Assembly: GCA_038503035.1 (NCBI GenBank)
Contig: JAVSML010000042.1
Coordinates: 558,001 to 622,000 of the forward strand
Origin: Crocodylus rhombifer
Lineage: Eukaryota > Chordata > Crocodylia > Crocodylidae
DNA length: 64,000 bases
Direction: 5' to 3'
Below, piece by piece: positions 24,510 to 36,855 of the stretch. Under the pieces are notes generated by a model that saw only the letters and a list, made by a program, of their open reading frames with translations, was not told where the DNA came from and did not search any database. A program made the translations under genes and the position numbers. The first letter of the stretch is position 1, and every line of letters begins with the position of its first letter.

Positions 24510-25374
24510 GGTTTGGCACAGACATTGAAAAAGTCTAAGCCTGAATTGATTCAATTGTTGCAGGTTAGTCTAACCTGGCCAGGCTATACCAGTTTGTAAC
24601 TGTACAGACATCCCCTCTGGACTGAGGAAATGGAGGCATATGCCTGCAGTGGCTCAGTCTAGAAGCTGGGAGGCACTACAGCAGCCCTCCCTTCTCTTCT
24701 ACAGTGCAGAGCTGAGGCGGGGGCATGGCCAGGTCCTGGCAGGACCCAGCAGGGAGCTGATAACAGAACATATATCAGCCCATCAAGAAAACAAAAGCCT
24801 CTCTCATTAGTTCAAGCTCTTCTTGAACAACTTTTTCCAAGGAAGAAACAGAGAGACGTTACCAGCTGAGTTACTGATTAGCTCCAAAAAGCCTGAAGCA
24901 GACACTGTCTTGTGTCTGCCTTTGTCCTGTCTGCCTTACACAGACACGTCTCAGCATTAGCTAGCATACCACATGCTGGCTACTGTCTGTGCTGGGAGAG
25001 AGGAGCAGGAGAATCCCTGCTTGAGCAGGGAGTGGTGGTGGGGGAGGCAGGCAGAAGCCAGACAGACCCTGCTGGACCTGCAGTCTCTGCCAGAGATCCA
25101 GCAAGGGAGCAGAAGGGAGGGGCTAGCCCAGTTAAGGAGCAGAGAGTCCCACACAGGGATGCAAACTTAAACCAGGAAGGGGTCGGGACAGACACTGCAT
25201 AAACCAGTTTGACCCAAATCAGTTAAGTCTGATATTACATTCAACAAAGTTTATCTCAAACTGGTTTCAGCCATTTTCAATCTTATTTATGTGCACTGAA
25301 CATCTGTTCTGTTACAGGTTTAAACCAGTTTCTGATCACTTAAACCAGTTTGTGTGTGATGTCTGTCCCTAGCC
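24510..25374 (+). mobile_element. DNA transposon family C, copy 3
   Basis: Left end GGTTTGGCACAGACATTG with the tgaattgattcaat block; right end GATGTCTGTCCCTAGCC preceded by tttctgatcacttaaacca. The inner ~350 bp at 24745-24990 (gctgataacag, cctctctcattagttcaagc, tcagcattagctagcatacc) is closely shared with copy 5 at 31194. Copies 3 and 5 therefore form one subfamily. No transposase-like frame. Confidence 0.75.
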
Positions 25375-25438
25375 ACAATCTTAATTCCTCTCTCTCTCTT
25401 TCTCTGAGACAGGGCACCGACAGGAAGGGCAGCAGAAT

Positions 25439-26456
25439 GGCCAGATACAGACATTACACATAAACTGGTATAAGTGATCAGAAGCTGGTCTAAAACTGTA
25501 ATAGAACAGAAGTTCAGAGAAAACAGACTGGTTTAAAAATGGTGGAATCTGGTCTAAGGTGGACCTGGATCAATGTGCTATCAGATTTAAGTGATTTAGG
25601 TTAGACTGGTGCATCAAACTTCTGTACCATATCCCCTCCTGACTCAAGTTAGGTCACTGTCTGGCAGCATCCCAGTCTGCTTTGCAGGTTCCCACTAACC
25701 TCCCCTCATGGAGTGGCATGCTGGAACTCAGACCGCCCTGTCCAAGCCCTGCCCTGGCCTCCAACCAGTTGTCAGCAGCAGCTGGGGGAAGGGAATCTTT
25801 GTGTCTGTGTCCCTGCATAACAGACCAGTGAGGGGAGGAGGTCTGCTCTCCTCATGCTGGGCACAGGGGGTGGGGAGGGGGGTTGGAGCAGTTCCCCTCC
25901 CCTTGCTGCTCTGTTGTGCAGGGACACAGACACAGGGACACAAATGCAGCTGTAGGCATGCAATACAATGGGGGAGGGGGCCATGCTGTGTGTGTAGGAG
26001 GAGGGGGGCTGGCACCAGGGCTAAATCTGTACAGATCAGTTTAGTTTGGGAGTGAACAAAACACAGGTTCACCTTCTGGCTCTGGCTACCACTGACACCT
26101 GCTGTAGCCTGAGCCAGCACAGCTGGGAGGGGCCCACTCCGCTCCCGCCCCAATGCCCACCCACCATGGTTAACAGCCATCCACTGGCAGGAGGCAGGGC
26201 TGGGGTGAGGGGCTGCACTGGCCAGTCAGGGGGTGGCTAGTTGCTGGCTGCACTTGGCATTCTCCAGCATCCTTCTGGGGGGGCGTGCAGGAGCATCCGC
26301 AACCTGCTGGCCCCAGCCAGTGCAGGCAGCCTGTGTGCCCGTCACCCCCCCCAACCAAACTTGTGTTCTGTTCACTCCTGGACTAACCTAGTCTCCTTAG
26401 AGAAACCTGTGTTAGTTCAAATTTGCCTCAGGCTTTTTGAATGTCTGTACCTAACC
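25439..26456 (-). mobile_element. DNA transposon family C, copy 4 (inverted)
   Basis: On the plus strand it starts with the inverted right end GGCCAGATACAGACATTACA and ends with the inverted left end (tgaatgtctgtacctaacc). It lies only 64 bp from copy 3, in the opposite orientation. Its GC-rich interior differs from copies 3 and 5 and contains a strong hairpin (25801-25933). Long open frames on both strands (115 and 150 codons) follow from the base composition and hairpin symmetry and show no known domain. Confidence 0.7.
25801..25933. repeat. Inverted repeat inside family C copy 4
   Basis: GTGTCTGTGTCCCTGCATAA at 25801 is mirrored by the complement of ttgtgcagggacacagacac ending at 25933. 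Pairing continues for roughly 47 bases with a few mismatches, around a G-rich loop of about 36 bases. The hairpin is specific to this copy. Confidence 0.8.
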
Positions 26457-26535
26457 AATATGGCAGGTGAATTTATGTTTCAGATACACAATAGAAATAA
26501 TGTGGAGTAATTTGCCCCATATTTTGCTCCACAGT

Positions 26536-26733
26536 GGCCGTATTTATGTGAGATGCTGACTGCACAGCCATTACTATGCAGTCGTTTAGTACTTGTATCA
26601 TCTTTTTTGGAACTCTACTGTGCAGCAGCCTAATATTATTGTGCCGTAGCGACACATCATGTTTGTTGCCATATGATGCTACTGTGCAGTAGTATTGGGC
26701 TACTGCAGAGTCAGCATCTCGTGTAGATACAAT
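26536..26733. mobile_element. MITE family B, short diverged copy
   Basis: The left GTATTTATGTGAGATGCTGA and the right, read inward as TGTATCTACACGAGATGC, are inverted. Both continue into tgactgcacag-like sequence, and ACTGTGCAGTAG motifs fill the centre as in the copy at 1-262. About 200 bp, almost wholly palindromic, non-coding. Confidence 0.65.
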
Positions 26734-29700
26734 TACTAAATATATTAAGGAGTGAGGAGGAAAAACTCAATTCTCCCAAACTAATGCCCATAGTAGGTGT
26801 TATTACAGTCCCTGAGATATGGCCTTACAGCTCCATAGGTAAACCTGTCCTTTGACAAGAGCTGAGGCAATGATTGTCAAAGCCCAGGACCACAAGCCTT
26901 CCCTTACTCAGTACTGTTGCACATTCCACAGTTTTGAATGGCCTACCATTTTCTCTTTTAACAAAAATACTTCAAACAACAAAGGTCCTCTGGCATATTC
27001 TGGGTAATCAGCTCAGTAGTGCAGCCATGCATGCCATTTCCAGCAACACTTTCCCCATGACCCACATTTTCCTTGAAGATCTCTCGAATTTAAATATGGG
27101 CCAGACCCAAACTGTGCACTAAATCCCACCCCAAAAAAGTATGGCTGACTTCAATAAATTTAAGTGCGCATGGAACTAAAAACGTATCGACAGTTAAAGA
27201 AAGTCCATAGCTGTCTTTTATCCAGTACACAAAAGCCAATATCAATTGTCAGAGAGTCCCAGTGAACAGCAAAGAACATTATGATTCTCTCTTATGAAAA
27301 TATTATTATTGCAAAACAAAAGTGATTTCAGTAAGTCCTGAATTGAGCCCAGCAGTCAAAGAAGTAACGAGTCAGAGAGTCCCGGGGGGTGGGAAATAGC
27401 CTTTCTTACCCTGAATTAAGGTCGTACATGCCTATCACTTACATAACTCCTTTAATAGGGCACCCAGAAGACAAACAAAATCTAACCTTTCTATCATTGC
27501 TGCAAGTGGTTTGTTCAACTCCTATAAGCACAGTGAAAAAATGCGAATGTACTTATTGTCAAATGCGTCCACTATTCAGACTGCCTATTACTGCAAATAT
27601 TTACTTTTTACCAGAAATATTAGGAGACTCAAGTAATGTTGTTTGAACAGTACTTTAAAGCTCAGCTCCTCAAAACAACACAAGAAGCTTTGCATACCCA
27701 GAAAGTATCACAATTAGCTCTGTAATATGTCACACGACTGTCCTGCACAATATTTCTTGATTGGTATCTGCAAAAAGCTTGATTCCATCTCTCCTGTACA
27801 AAACAACCTAAATTATATTTGCCAATATTATAAATATTCACAAATATAAGTTCGGGTTTTTTTACCACATCTTTCCTGTTGTAAATCCACTGAACCTACC
27901 TTAGATGGACTCCAGATGAAGGATCTGACCTGTAATCTTTGGCAGAGATTCTTGCAGCTGAGTGATCTCCTCTGTGCCTATATCAAATTTTCCACAGCAT
28001 TTTAAACGAAATGGATATTGCAACAAGTACACTAAAGAATTCAAACTTATTTAAATTGGCTTCACTGTATTAAATGTCAGAGTTGCATTAGCAATAAAAT
28101 GACAATAGGAAATAAAATTCTGGTGTATATTTGAATAGCTGGAAGGCAAGTTAACTTGTTTGGACTGTATTTGATCTTATAACTCTTTGCTATTTGAATA
28201 CTTTGATCCATACAAAGTTATTGGATTCATTTTTCTCAAAAGCCTTCAAACAATAGAGAGTATCGACAGGAATCCAGAGCTAGCAGCTGAGAGGATATAT
28301 TGCTCTTGATTCAGGCATAGTATTGCAGAATACTTGAAAGTGATCCAAAGAGAAATGAATCCTCATACAAATGTTACAGAATTCACTACCACTCATATAA
28401 AAAGTAATGATTAGGAACTTGCATAGGGCACTATCTAATAAGAACAAATCACTACACTTAAATTACCCTGTATGGTTTCTTTGTAAAGGAAAAATGGCAC
28501 CAAAGTCATATCCTGCTACCACTGTGCTGAGGTGGTTTTTCTTTTTAAGATGCTGACAATATTTTGCTATTTATTACTGAATGAAAGTTGTAAGACCATA
28601 CAAAATACTTACAGTATCATATAACAATTCCCTATCAGATCAAGTCCACGTCTCTATAGGCAGCAGCTAATAGCACAAAAGGAAATAGGTGAGAAAAAGT
28701 CAGACTAGAATTTGAAAAAGGGAAGACTGAAGGTTAAAAGATTTGAGGGAAAACCACCATTATGGTGCACTTCACGTTCCCCATTAGACTTTGCTTGGGA
28801 ATAAGAGAATCAAACACCTGTTAACAACTATTTAAAATGGGCTTCTGGGGACTGGGAATACAGACTCAGTGGCCTTATATTAAACAGTCTGAAGAAGCTC
28901 TAAGTCCAGGTATTCAATACAGACAAATAAAAACAGCTTAAGCTGACAGGCTATTGATACCACAATGCAGTGTAAAACCATTTGGAAGACTTCAAAGACT
29001 TTGGAGCCGAGGTATTTTATAAAAACATATGAAACACACACTACCTCTATAGCATTATATTAAGTTTAACAATGAATGGATTGAGTCGGTTGCACTGCTT
29101 GCCAGCCAGCCTGCACAATATTTCCATGGGGAAATGATGTGATAAGTAGGGAATAGAAAGTATAAAGTCTTTATAGCCCGAAATCCACTTGTTTCCATTA
29201 CTGGGGCATACTTTCTTTATGCATTCACCATTCCATAGCATATTCACAACTTCAGTATGAAACTGCTGCCAAATCATATAGCGGCCTCTGTGTTTTCTTT
29301 AAAGCCTCCATTCCTGGAAGTCTGTGATTAGGTGAAAATCTCGGCTCTCTTTTTAAAGAAAGTTTCTAGCCCTCACCGCTGAGGAAAAATGTTGACAAAT
29401 GTCATCCATGCATGATCTCAAGGGTCTGAAATCAGAATCGTCAAAACCCAAATGCACTTTTCTACTTGTGAGTTTTCAAAATGAATGTTATCATTTTGGG
29501 AGCCTGCCTGATCCATGACATTGACTACTTGAAGCTGGCAACACTGATCTTTCATATATTTCATCCAATTCTGTTGAACACTGCACCAGATTGGTCCAGT
29601 CCAAACTCATGCACATGGGTTGGGAGCAGAGGAAAGTGTTTGTGACTTCTAATTATGGAAAATGTAGCTCACTGTTCCTGCATGTTTTCTGAGCTTACTA

Positions 29701-31189
29701 AGTATTCACACACACAAAACCTCACTCAAAAGTGCACAAGTGCTAGTAGTCCTTTAGAGGCAAGGCACTTCACTGAACAGTATAGAAGAGCAGAAGCACA
29801 CAGAGAAGCAAGCAGATAGAGATCACTCAGAAACCAGAGCCTCCATGTCAAGAGAAACAAGTGAGCAAACTGTAAAGGTTGAACACACCTAAGGAGGTCA
29901 GCATCAAGCAGTCCCTCTGGCCTGGCAGAGGGCTGCTTTTCCTATATATGTAAAGTGCATCCAAATGCAATACAGAAATTGAGGTTGCTTGGATCAGAAG
30001 CAAAGGAAAATACTTGCAGAAGCAAATCTGAGAGCTCTGTCTGGGCCTTCCAACCATGTAAGAGCTTCCCAACCTCCTTAGACAAATCCACTGTCCCTCC
30101 CAAGCTCCAGTCCTGCTTCTTTTAACACCTAGTACCTCTCCCCCTAGAGGAAAACCCCATACCTTTTGATTCATTCCAAGGGCTTGGGTGAACTTTCCCA
30201 GCTTTCCGGCAATTATTTTGTAAAGTGATGTGTATTGGACTACTCATTTGAAAATTTGGACCAGGAGGAGAACAGATAGGATTGCTGGTTACAGAGGGGA
30301 GAGCAGCAGCAACCAGAGGCAGAGGCAGAGGGTATTTGAAAGAGACCCTTGTTCAGTCAATGTTAAAGAAAAGAACTGTTGCCCTTTTAATGCCCCATTC
30401 ACCATTATTAAGTCACAAATAGCTTTCACCACTGTGCTGATGGCAGACAAAGCCACTGTGTGGGATTTTTTTCCTGGAGACTGATGTAGTATCAGGAACC
30501 CCTTTGGAAATAAGCTACTGGGACCTCTAAATTATCATATTTAATGAAAAACTATTGTACATTAAAAAAAAATGTCCGAATGTGAAAACTTTTTTTTTTC
30601 CCATCCCTAATATGTGGTCAGGACACTATAGAGAGCAAATAGTCTGATCGTTTCACTCACTGTCACTTCTTGGAACTTTAATATATCTGTCAAATTCCAT
30701 TCCAGAATCACTGCATTTTGCTGCTGTACACATTAACTTCTTAGAAGCACAGTCACAGATGTAATATGTGCAGCCATGTGCAGGAGGGATGACACAAAGG
30801 TGATCTTTAGGAGACTGATGGTGGCAAGTTAACTGAGTAGGAAAACTGCCTTTCAAATTCAAGCTCCGTTGCAGCCCCATCTGCGTCTTCCTATTGATAA
30901 AAAATGGTTTCATGACCAAGAACTGCTTTTTCTTTTTCCTGAATTACTTCAGGTGACTCACCCACAAAGTTCTCCTTTGACTCTTCCAGAAGTATTTTAC
31001 GTTTTGGCTATGTTTACAATTTATCCTATCATATATAGCACAAGGGCTGACTCTAACACCCAAACCTGATATCTATTTGTATATCTAGCAACATTGCTCC
31101 TGTCAGATGTCAGACAAGCACATTACAATGAAAATCATGCATTTATTGCTATGGTATTGACAAATGCTTATCACTGTGCACACTGGCAT
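26734..31189. other. 4.5 kb of AT-rich sequence without recognised transposons
   Basis: The longest stretch in the window with no identifiable repeat. No RNA gene found. Short frames occur; the one at 30653-30919 (minus) is discussed among the findings because splice-like signals flank it. Unique sequence like this is where conserved non-coding elements would be sought. Confidence 0.5.
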
Positions 31190-31193
31190 CTAG

Positions 31194-32979
31194 GGCTAGG
31201 GAAAAAACATTTAAAAAGTCTGAGCCTGAATTGATTCAATCTTTGCAGGTTAGTCTAACTTGCCTAGATTGAATCAGTTTGCAACTGATTCTTTAGCCCT
31301 CTGGGCTAAAGAAATGCAGCCACATGCTTGCAGTGGCTCAGGCTTGAATCCAGGGGGTGCTAGAGCAGCTCTCCCTTCCCTTCCACAGTGCTGAGCTGGG
31401 AGGTGGTGCCCAGGCCCTGGGAGAATGCTCTGATTAGGGAGGGGTGTAAACCCCACCCCACCTGCATCGTCCCAAGCTTGTCCCTGCTTGCTGCTCAAGT
31501 GGCGGGAGTATTGCCAGACCCCAGGCCCGAGCTAGCACTCCAAAGCAATGGGGGGGGGGGTGCAGTACATGCATCTGTTGATGACACTGAGATTTTCAGT
31601 CTTCCTTTCCCTGATTCTTTATACTGTCTGCAAACCTGACAGGTGAGGGAGCCAGCAGGAAGCTGATAACACAGTGTTTATCAGCCCCTCAGCAAAACAA
31701 AGCCTCTCTCATTAGTTCAAGCTCTTTTTAAACAGCTTTTTCCAAGGAAGGAACAGAGGGGCATTACCAGCTGACCTGTTGATTAGCTTCAAAAAGCCCT
31801 AAGTGAATACTGTTCTGTCTGCCTTTGTCCCAGTGAAACTGGACACACACACACCTACTCACAGACACCTCTCAGCATTAGCTAGCATACCATAAGCATA
31901 GGGTCCATGGGACTGAGTTCCATACTGTGGAAGATAGGAGGAAGAAGGTAGGGGGCTGCAGAAGATGCTCCCATGGCTTCCCTGCTCATCTCCATCCCCT
32001 GCCTGGCCCAGGCTCCTGGCACATTAAGAAAGAAAAAGGCCCCATACTCCCCAGCTCTGGCAGCAGTGATGGGGTCCTCTGAGGGCTTGTGCAACATGGG
32101 GGAGTGGGGATCACCCCCCTGACTTGGCACCCACACGGCAGCTGCCCCATGGCCCCAGGGTGCTGCATGCTGTCTGTGAGCTGCGGCAGCTCCACATATT
32201 TTGCAGCCCCAGCAGCCCCAGCTCCCAGACAGTACATGGCGCCCTGCTGAGCCGTGCGGCACCCACACTACGGGACAGTGGCCATGCGGGTACCAGACAG
32301 GGAGGGGGCAATCCCTACTGCCCCCCACTGCTCCACGCTGCATGGGGGGGCTCTGCCACAAGCACCCAGGAGCCCCAATCACCTCTGCTGCAGCCGGTGT
32401 GTGGGGGACTTTTTTTCTTTTATTTTTTAAGTGCGGGGACTAGGCTGGGGCTGGGGCTGGGCAGGGCAGCCATGGGGGCTTCTCCCGTGGCTCCCTCACC
32501 TGCGAAGAGGCAAGCACAGCCAGAGGAGCCACAGGAGAACCTGCAGCCACCTGGCTGTGCCTGCTTCTCCTCAGCTTGTCTGAATGTCCAAATCAGTGCC
32601 GAATCTCTGGTTCTGATTCAGCTGAATCAAATGGGGACAGTGATTTGAATCAAAAACTTCTCCCTATTTGCACAATCCTAGGGGTAAGCCCTGTCTCTGG
32701 AAGACAGTACAGCCCAGCCCCACCTAGGGCTGCAAAACATCTGGGATTCTGGGGCACTCTGGTTTAACTTACACCAGGAAGGGGTCTAGGACAGACACTG
32801 CATAAACCGGTTTGACCCAGATCAGTAAAGTCTGATAGTACATTCAACTAGGTTTATCTTAAAAACCAGTTTCAGACATTTTGAAAATCATTTAAGTAAA
32901 CTGAACTTATACTCTATTACAGGTTTAAACCAGTTTCTGATCACTTTTACCAGTTTATGTATAATGTCTGCTTCTAGCC
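31194..32979 (+). mobile_element. DNA transposon family C, copy 5 (longest)
   Basis: Left end GGCTAGGGAAAAAACA with the tgaattgattcaatctttgc block; right end ATGTCTGCTTCTAGCC. It is flanked by CTAG on both sides (31190-31193 and 32980-32983), a possible 4-bp target duplication. About 31640-31900 matches copy 3. A further GC-rich block at about 31900-32750 is absent from copy 3. Frames of up to 174 codons in that block are on both strands and domain-free. Confidence 0.75.
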
Positions 32980-34860
32980 CTAGATATCTGGAGATCACCC
33001 AGCATGTCCTGTGGATGCAGCCCTAATGCTTTTGGTTGAAAAGCAGCCCATCTGGAGCAGTACATGCTTGAACATGGCACTGACAAGGATGGTTAACTGT
33101 ACCCCATAGATACAGCCAGTGCCAACTACCCTAGCCTCCCAATTAATTAACCCCCTTGGAACAGCACAAGGATATAGCTACTCTACTTCTGGTTTAAGAA
33201 GTAACTTGCCTGGACTATCATGGCATATTTGAGGGCACCTCTGCTATCAAGTAATCATGGCCATAGTTTATTATACTGGTGTTCAGCCTCGTATAGCTTT
33301 GAGTTTGCTGCTATTTGTTTCAGCCAAAGAGAACTGAATCCAGGTCATATTTTTATTTCCCAAACACGTTCAAAATGAGGGTTATGTACATAACACAATG
33401 CAAACTATAGAATATTTGAAAATCAGGCTACCTGGATTGCATTATGGTGTCTTAGGAGACTCGCTGGTAGCTAATGAATGGACATGAAAGAGGACACAGG
33501 GCTGCTCAGAGATCATTGCTGACTGCAGCAATACCCTGTTTTAAGGCAGATATTTAATAAAACAGTGCCTTTAGAAATGTTTTACAACAGCCAGTGTTGT
33601 ATCCCAGTGCATGCTGCAATGCATCTGTATGCTTTAAATGTAGCATTTCCAAGTAAAGCCTTTTCATCTTAGCACAAATTCAGACCTCCAATGCCTCTGA
33701 AATAAAGTGAGAATTTAGTAATGTATTTTAAGAGGGGAGACAGTTTAGTAACTTATGTTAAGACCAACATAGAACCACGATGCAGTTACCAGACCACCTC
33801 ACAGAGTGGTCTTGGACAAATTACAGCTTCAGGAACTGCCACTAGGTTAGAGGCAGACTGTTAGGCTTGCATATAGTTAAGGCATTGGCAGAAGGGTTGA
33901 AATAGGTGGGTTTGTTTTGTTTGTAAGTAAAAGAAAATATTTATTCTTCTCCCAGTGCTACATCTGCTCCAGGGTTCATAAAAGCTGCCTCCTGGCAGCA
34001 TTAGTTGCCAAAACTTGCTGTGCTCCAAAATAAATGAGCAAAGGAGCATTTTTATTCAAAGCAAGTCCATATGTAGCAAGTAGGGAGCTGTTCACTCAGT
34101 GCCCTCTGGAAATGAACTGGAAAACAGGCATCTGAGATAGAAAGAAAATAAGAGAAGCATACATAAGAGACCGCCAATCCCTCCAAACACAAACAGGCAG
34201 TTCAGAAAGAGAGCTGTTCTTTTCAATTTCTGTCCCTACAACTAATATTCAGGGCCAAATTCTCAGATGGTATACATCATATTACTAATCCCAAGCACAC
34301 ACAAATCCTGCAATTGGACTATGAATCACAAAATGTGTGAGAAATAATAAACATTAAAAAGGAGCTGTGGACCGTAAAAAAGGAAACAAACACACCGATT
34401 TGAGATGAAATCCTAAGAGGCGGTGGTAGTAAAATTAACATAGCTCCAACGAACATCAGTGGAGCTACAAAGATTCATCCCAGCTGAAGAGCAAGCCCTG
34501 AATCTACATATTGGCTCAGACAGGTTTGAAACATGTGGTCAGCTCTGTGTATCAATATCAAACACATCATAGGAGGAATTCCCCAACCCAGTTGAGATGG
34601 GAGGACTTGTAGCTCTTTGCTTGGGCTTTTATGATACAAAAACTTTGATTTGTTTTCCAGTCCTCAATGCTAGAATTATTCTTTTGTGATAGATTTTTTT
34701 ACTAATGCATTTGTTCCCAGGAGCATCCACAATGTGTTTGGTGCTTTGCAGACTTTCAGGAAGGAAGGGTCTTTCCAAGAAGTAATGGGTAAAATGAAAT
34801 GTTCATAATTTTGGGATAGGAGGGGAGGAGGAACAGGTAGACTTCCTGGATGATTCATCT

Positions 34861-34902
34861 GAAGTAAGCTGGGAAAAGGAAGAAGTAAGCTGGGAAAAGG
34901 AA
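34861..34902. repeat. Perfect 21-bp tandem duplication
   Basis: GAAGTAAGCTGGGAAAAGGA plus one A, present twice head to tail without mismatch. Confidence 0.9.
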
Positions 34903-35786
34903 AGGCTGGGTTTGTCATGAAATCTACCTTTACCAGTACAAAGCTGCAGATGAGGCTAGTATTTCGCCCTGCTGAGATGTAAAGATTTTTCTGTGCTGTA
35001 CCAAAATCTCACTATTCACTGGTCCAATTTTGCTGAGACAGGTCAAACATTTGGTAAATTGCTCTTATGTTTTGTTTTTGTGAAAAACTCAAGTATTTAA
35101 AGGCTTATCAAGTTCTTTCAAGTAGAATATAAAGCTCAAGATTTGCATTTTAAAATTGTTAAATTCTTATTTGTAACCAAAGTAAAGCCCAAATTCTGCT
35201 GTCTATTTAAGTAATCATGCCAGATGCTCATTTTCACCAAGAACAAGTCTCTTTACACTGTACAGGAACCTCAACACAATTGAGAATCTGGCTTGCTGAA
35301 TTTGTTCATTACAACAGCTGCTGAAAATAGTAGTGCAGTGATAGAAGTTTTAATTAAAAGATGCTCTCTAGTAAGGATACTGAGAAAGCTGATAACTGGG
35401 AAATGGTCCCTCAGTTAAATAACCAGTTGGTTAGTTAGAAAGACTAAACAGGCTGCCTACTGCTCCTCAATTAAAGTTCATTGTTGAGTTATTCTAATTC
35501 ATATACACTTGTGTTTATTGAATCTGGTGATTACCACAGTTGGGATCCATTCTTTGCGGCCTTCCCTTCATGATTCATCCTGCATTCCCAGTACATTGAT
35601 TGTACTGGGAGGTCTGGGTGTAAATCTCAATCTTTGTAGGTCAATTTGTATATTGGTATTATGAACTGTCTGACCTTCTCTGATGCCGTTTTGACTGACC
35701 CTGAACTTCTATAAACTGCTTTTCTGTGTTAGACTCTATTCTTTAAAAGGCTCTTTCATTTACCTGACAGGCACTCAGGCTGAGTA

Positions 35787-35796
35787 NNNNNNNNNN
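35787..35796. other. Assembly gap (10 N)
   Basis: Ten unresolved bases. A round number suggests a nominal rather than measured gap, so sequence could be missing here. Confidence 0.95.
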
Positions 35797-36537
35797 ATAC
35801 AAGAGATTACGAGGGGACTATTATGTCTGTATGATTCTGTAGCAATACAAGTGTAGAAAAACTATTGCCGCTTTAACTCTATTGTATTCAGTGTGAAAGT
35901 TCAAGTGATATCGATAACTTGTATTCCCATAGATCATGTAGACATAACAGTTAGATTGTAGCACCTAATGCACATACCTAAATGGAAGCTCTCCTTCCTG
36001 TTTTAAAGCAGTTGAAAGGTATGTTTGTCCCTAGCGCAGATCATGATAAATTTATTATTTTCTGTGCAGGTTTTGTAGGGTGGTTGGAGCTATAACCCTA
36101 GTACTGCTCTCTCCCCTCAAAAATTCCTACTAAGAATTAATTGTATGCCCATATCCTGACAGGTACAGACTGGGATTTCAAGTCCTTGGGCCTCCAAAAG
36201 AAAAAGTGCAGATTTTCATCTGCAACTCTTTGTTGTTGTTTTTCTTACCAACAGCTTGATTTCTAACTTGAGGCTTTTATTTCTCCATATTCTTGCTTTC
36301 ATTTACTACTCATCCAGCCATACCAAAGAGGACAAAAAGCTGCATTACCCACATCTCAAAAAGCAGCCAGCCACATAGATTTTATTTTTTTGCCTCTCAC
36401 AGCTTCAATATGCCACATCTTTGTACTTCTCGATAATTTTCGTACTTCTGGATTGAGAGATTAACAATGGTATCATATAAAGGAAGTGAAGTGTGCTTCC
36501 TTTATACATCCACGTCATAGCTTTGTGACATAGCATA

Positions 36538-36855
36538 GGATGTTTACAGATGTGTTCCAGGGTGGTGGGGGCACTTTAATTAGAGCACCCGCAAGAGCCG
36601 TTCTAATTGAAGTGCCCAGAATGTCAAGTTGTCTCTGCACTGAAAAATGGCAGCGGGGGCACTTTAATGAAAGATGGTCAAACAAGCTTTAATTAAAGCG
36701 CCCCCACCACCGTTTTTCAGCATGGGGACAAGACAGTGGAGTCTACTGGAGCACAGTAATTACCACGCTCCATCAGACTTGACTAATTGAGTCTGCTCCA
36801 ACACGCTGTAATTACAGCACGTCGGAGCGGCCTCCCTGCATGTGTATAGGTGCCC
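36538..36855. mobile_element. MITE family A, copy 2
   Basis: Same architecture as 3623-3960: left atgtttacagatgtgttcca, central agctttaattaaagc palindrome, blocks tctactggagcacagtaatt and gagtctgctcc, and right tgcatgtgtataggtgccc. ATA lies on both sides (36535-36537 and 36856-36858), a possible 3-bp duplication. It is more GC-rich at CpG-like sites than copy 1 and so may be younger. Confidence 0.75.

Larger units (their letters stand above)
32984..36537. other. 3.5 kb of AT-rich sequence without recognised genes
   Basis: Contains a perfect 21-bp tandem duplication (34861-34902) and a 10-base assembly gap (35787-35796). Nothing else recognised. Confidence 0.55.

Noticed and set aside
25708..26180. 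Open frames of 115 and 150 codons
   Set aside because: They lie in the hairpin-containing interior of a family C element; the mirrored frames reflect palindromic, GC-rich sequence.
31882..32648. Frames of 166 and 174 codons
   Set aside because: GC-rich filler of a family C transposon, open on both strands; kept only as a possible captured-sequence finding.
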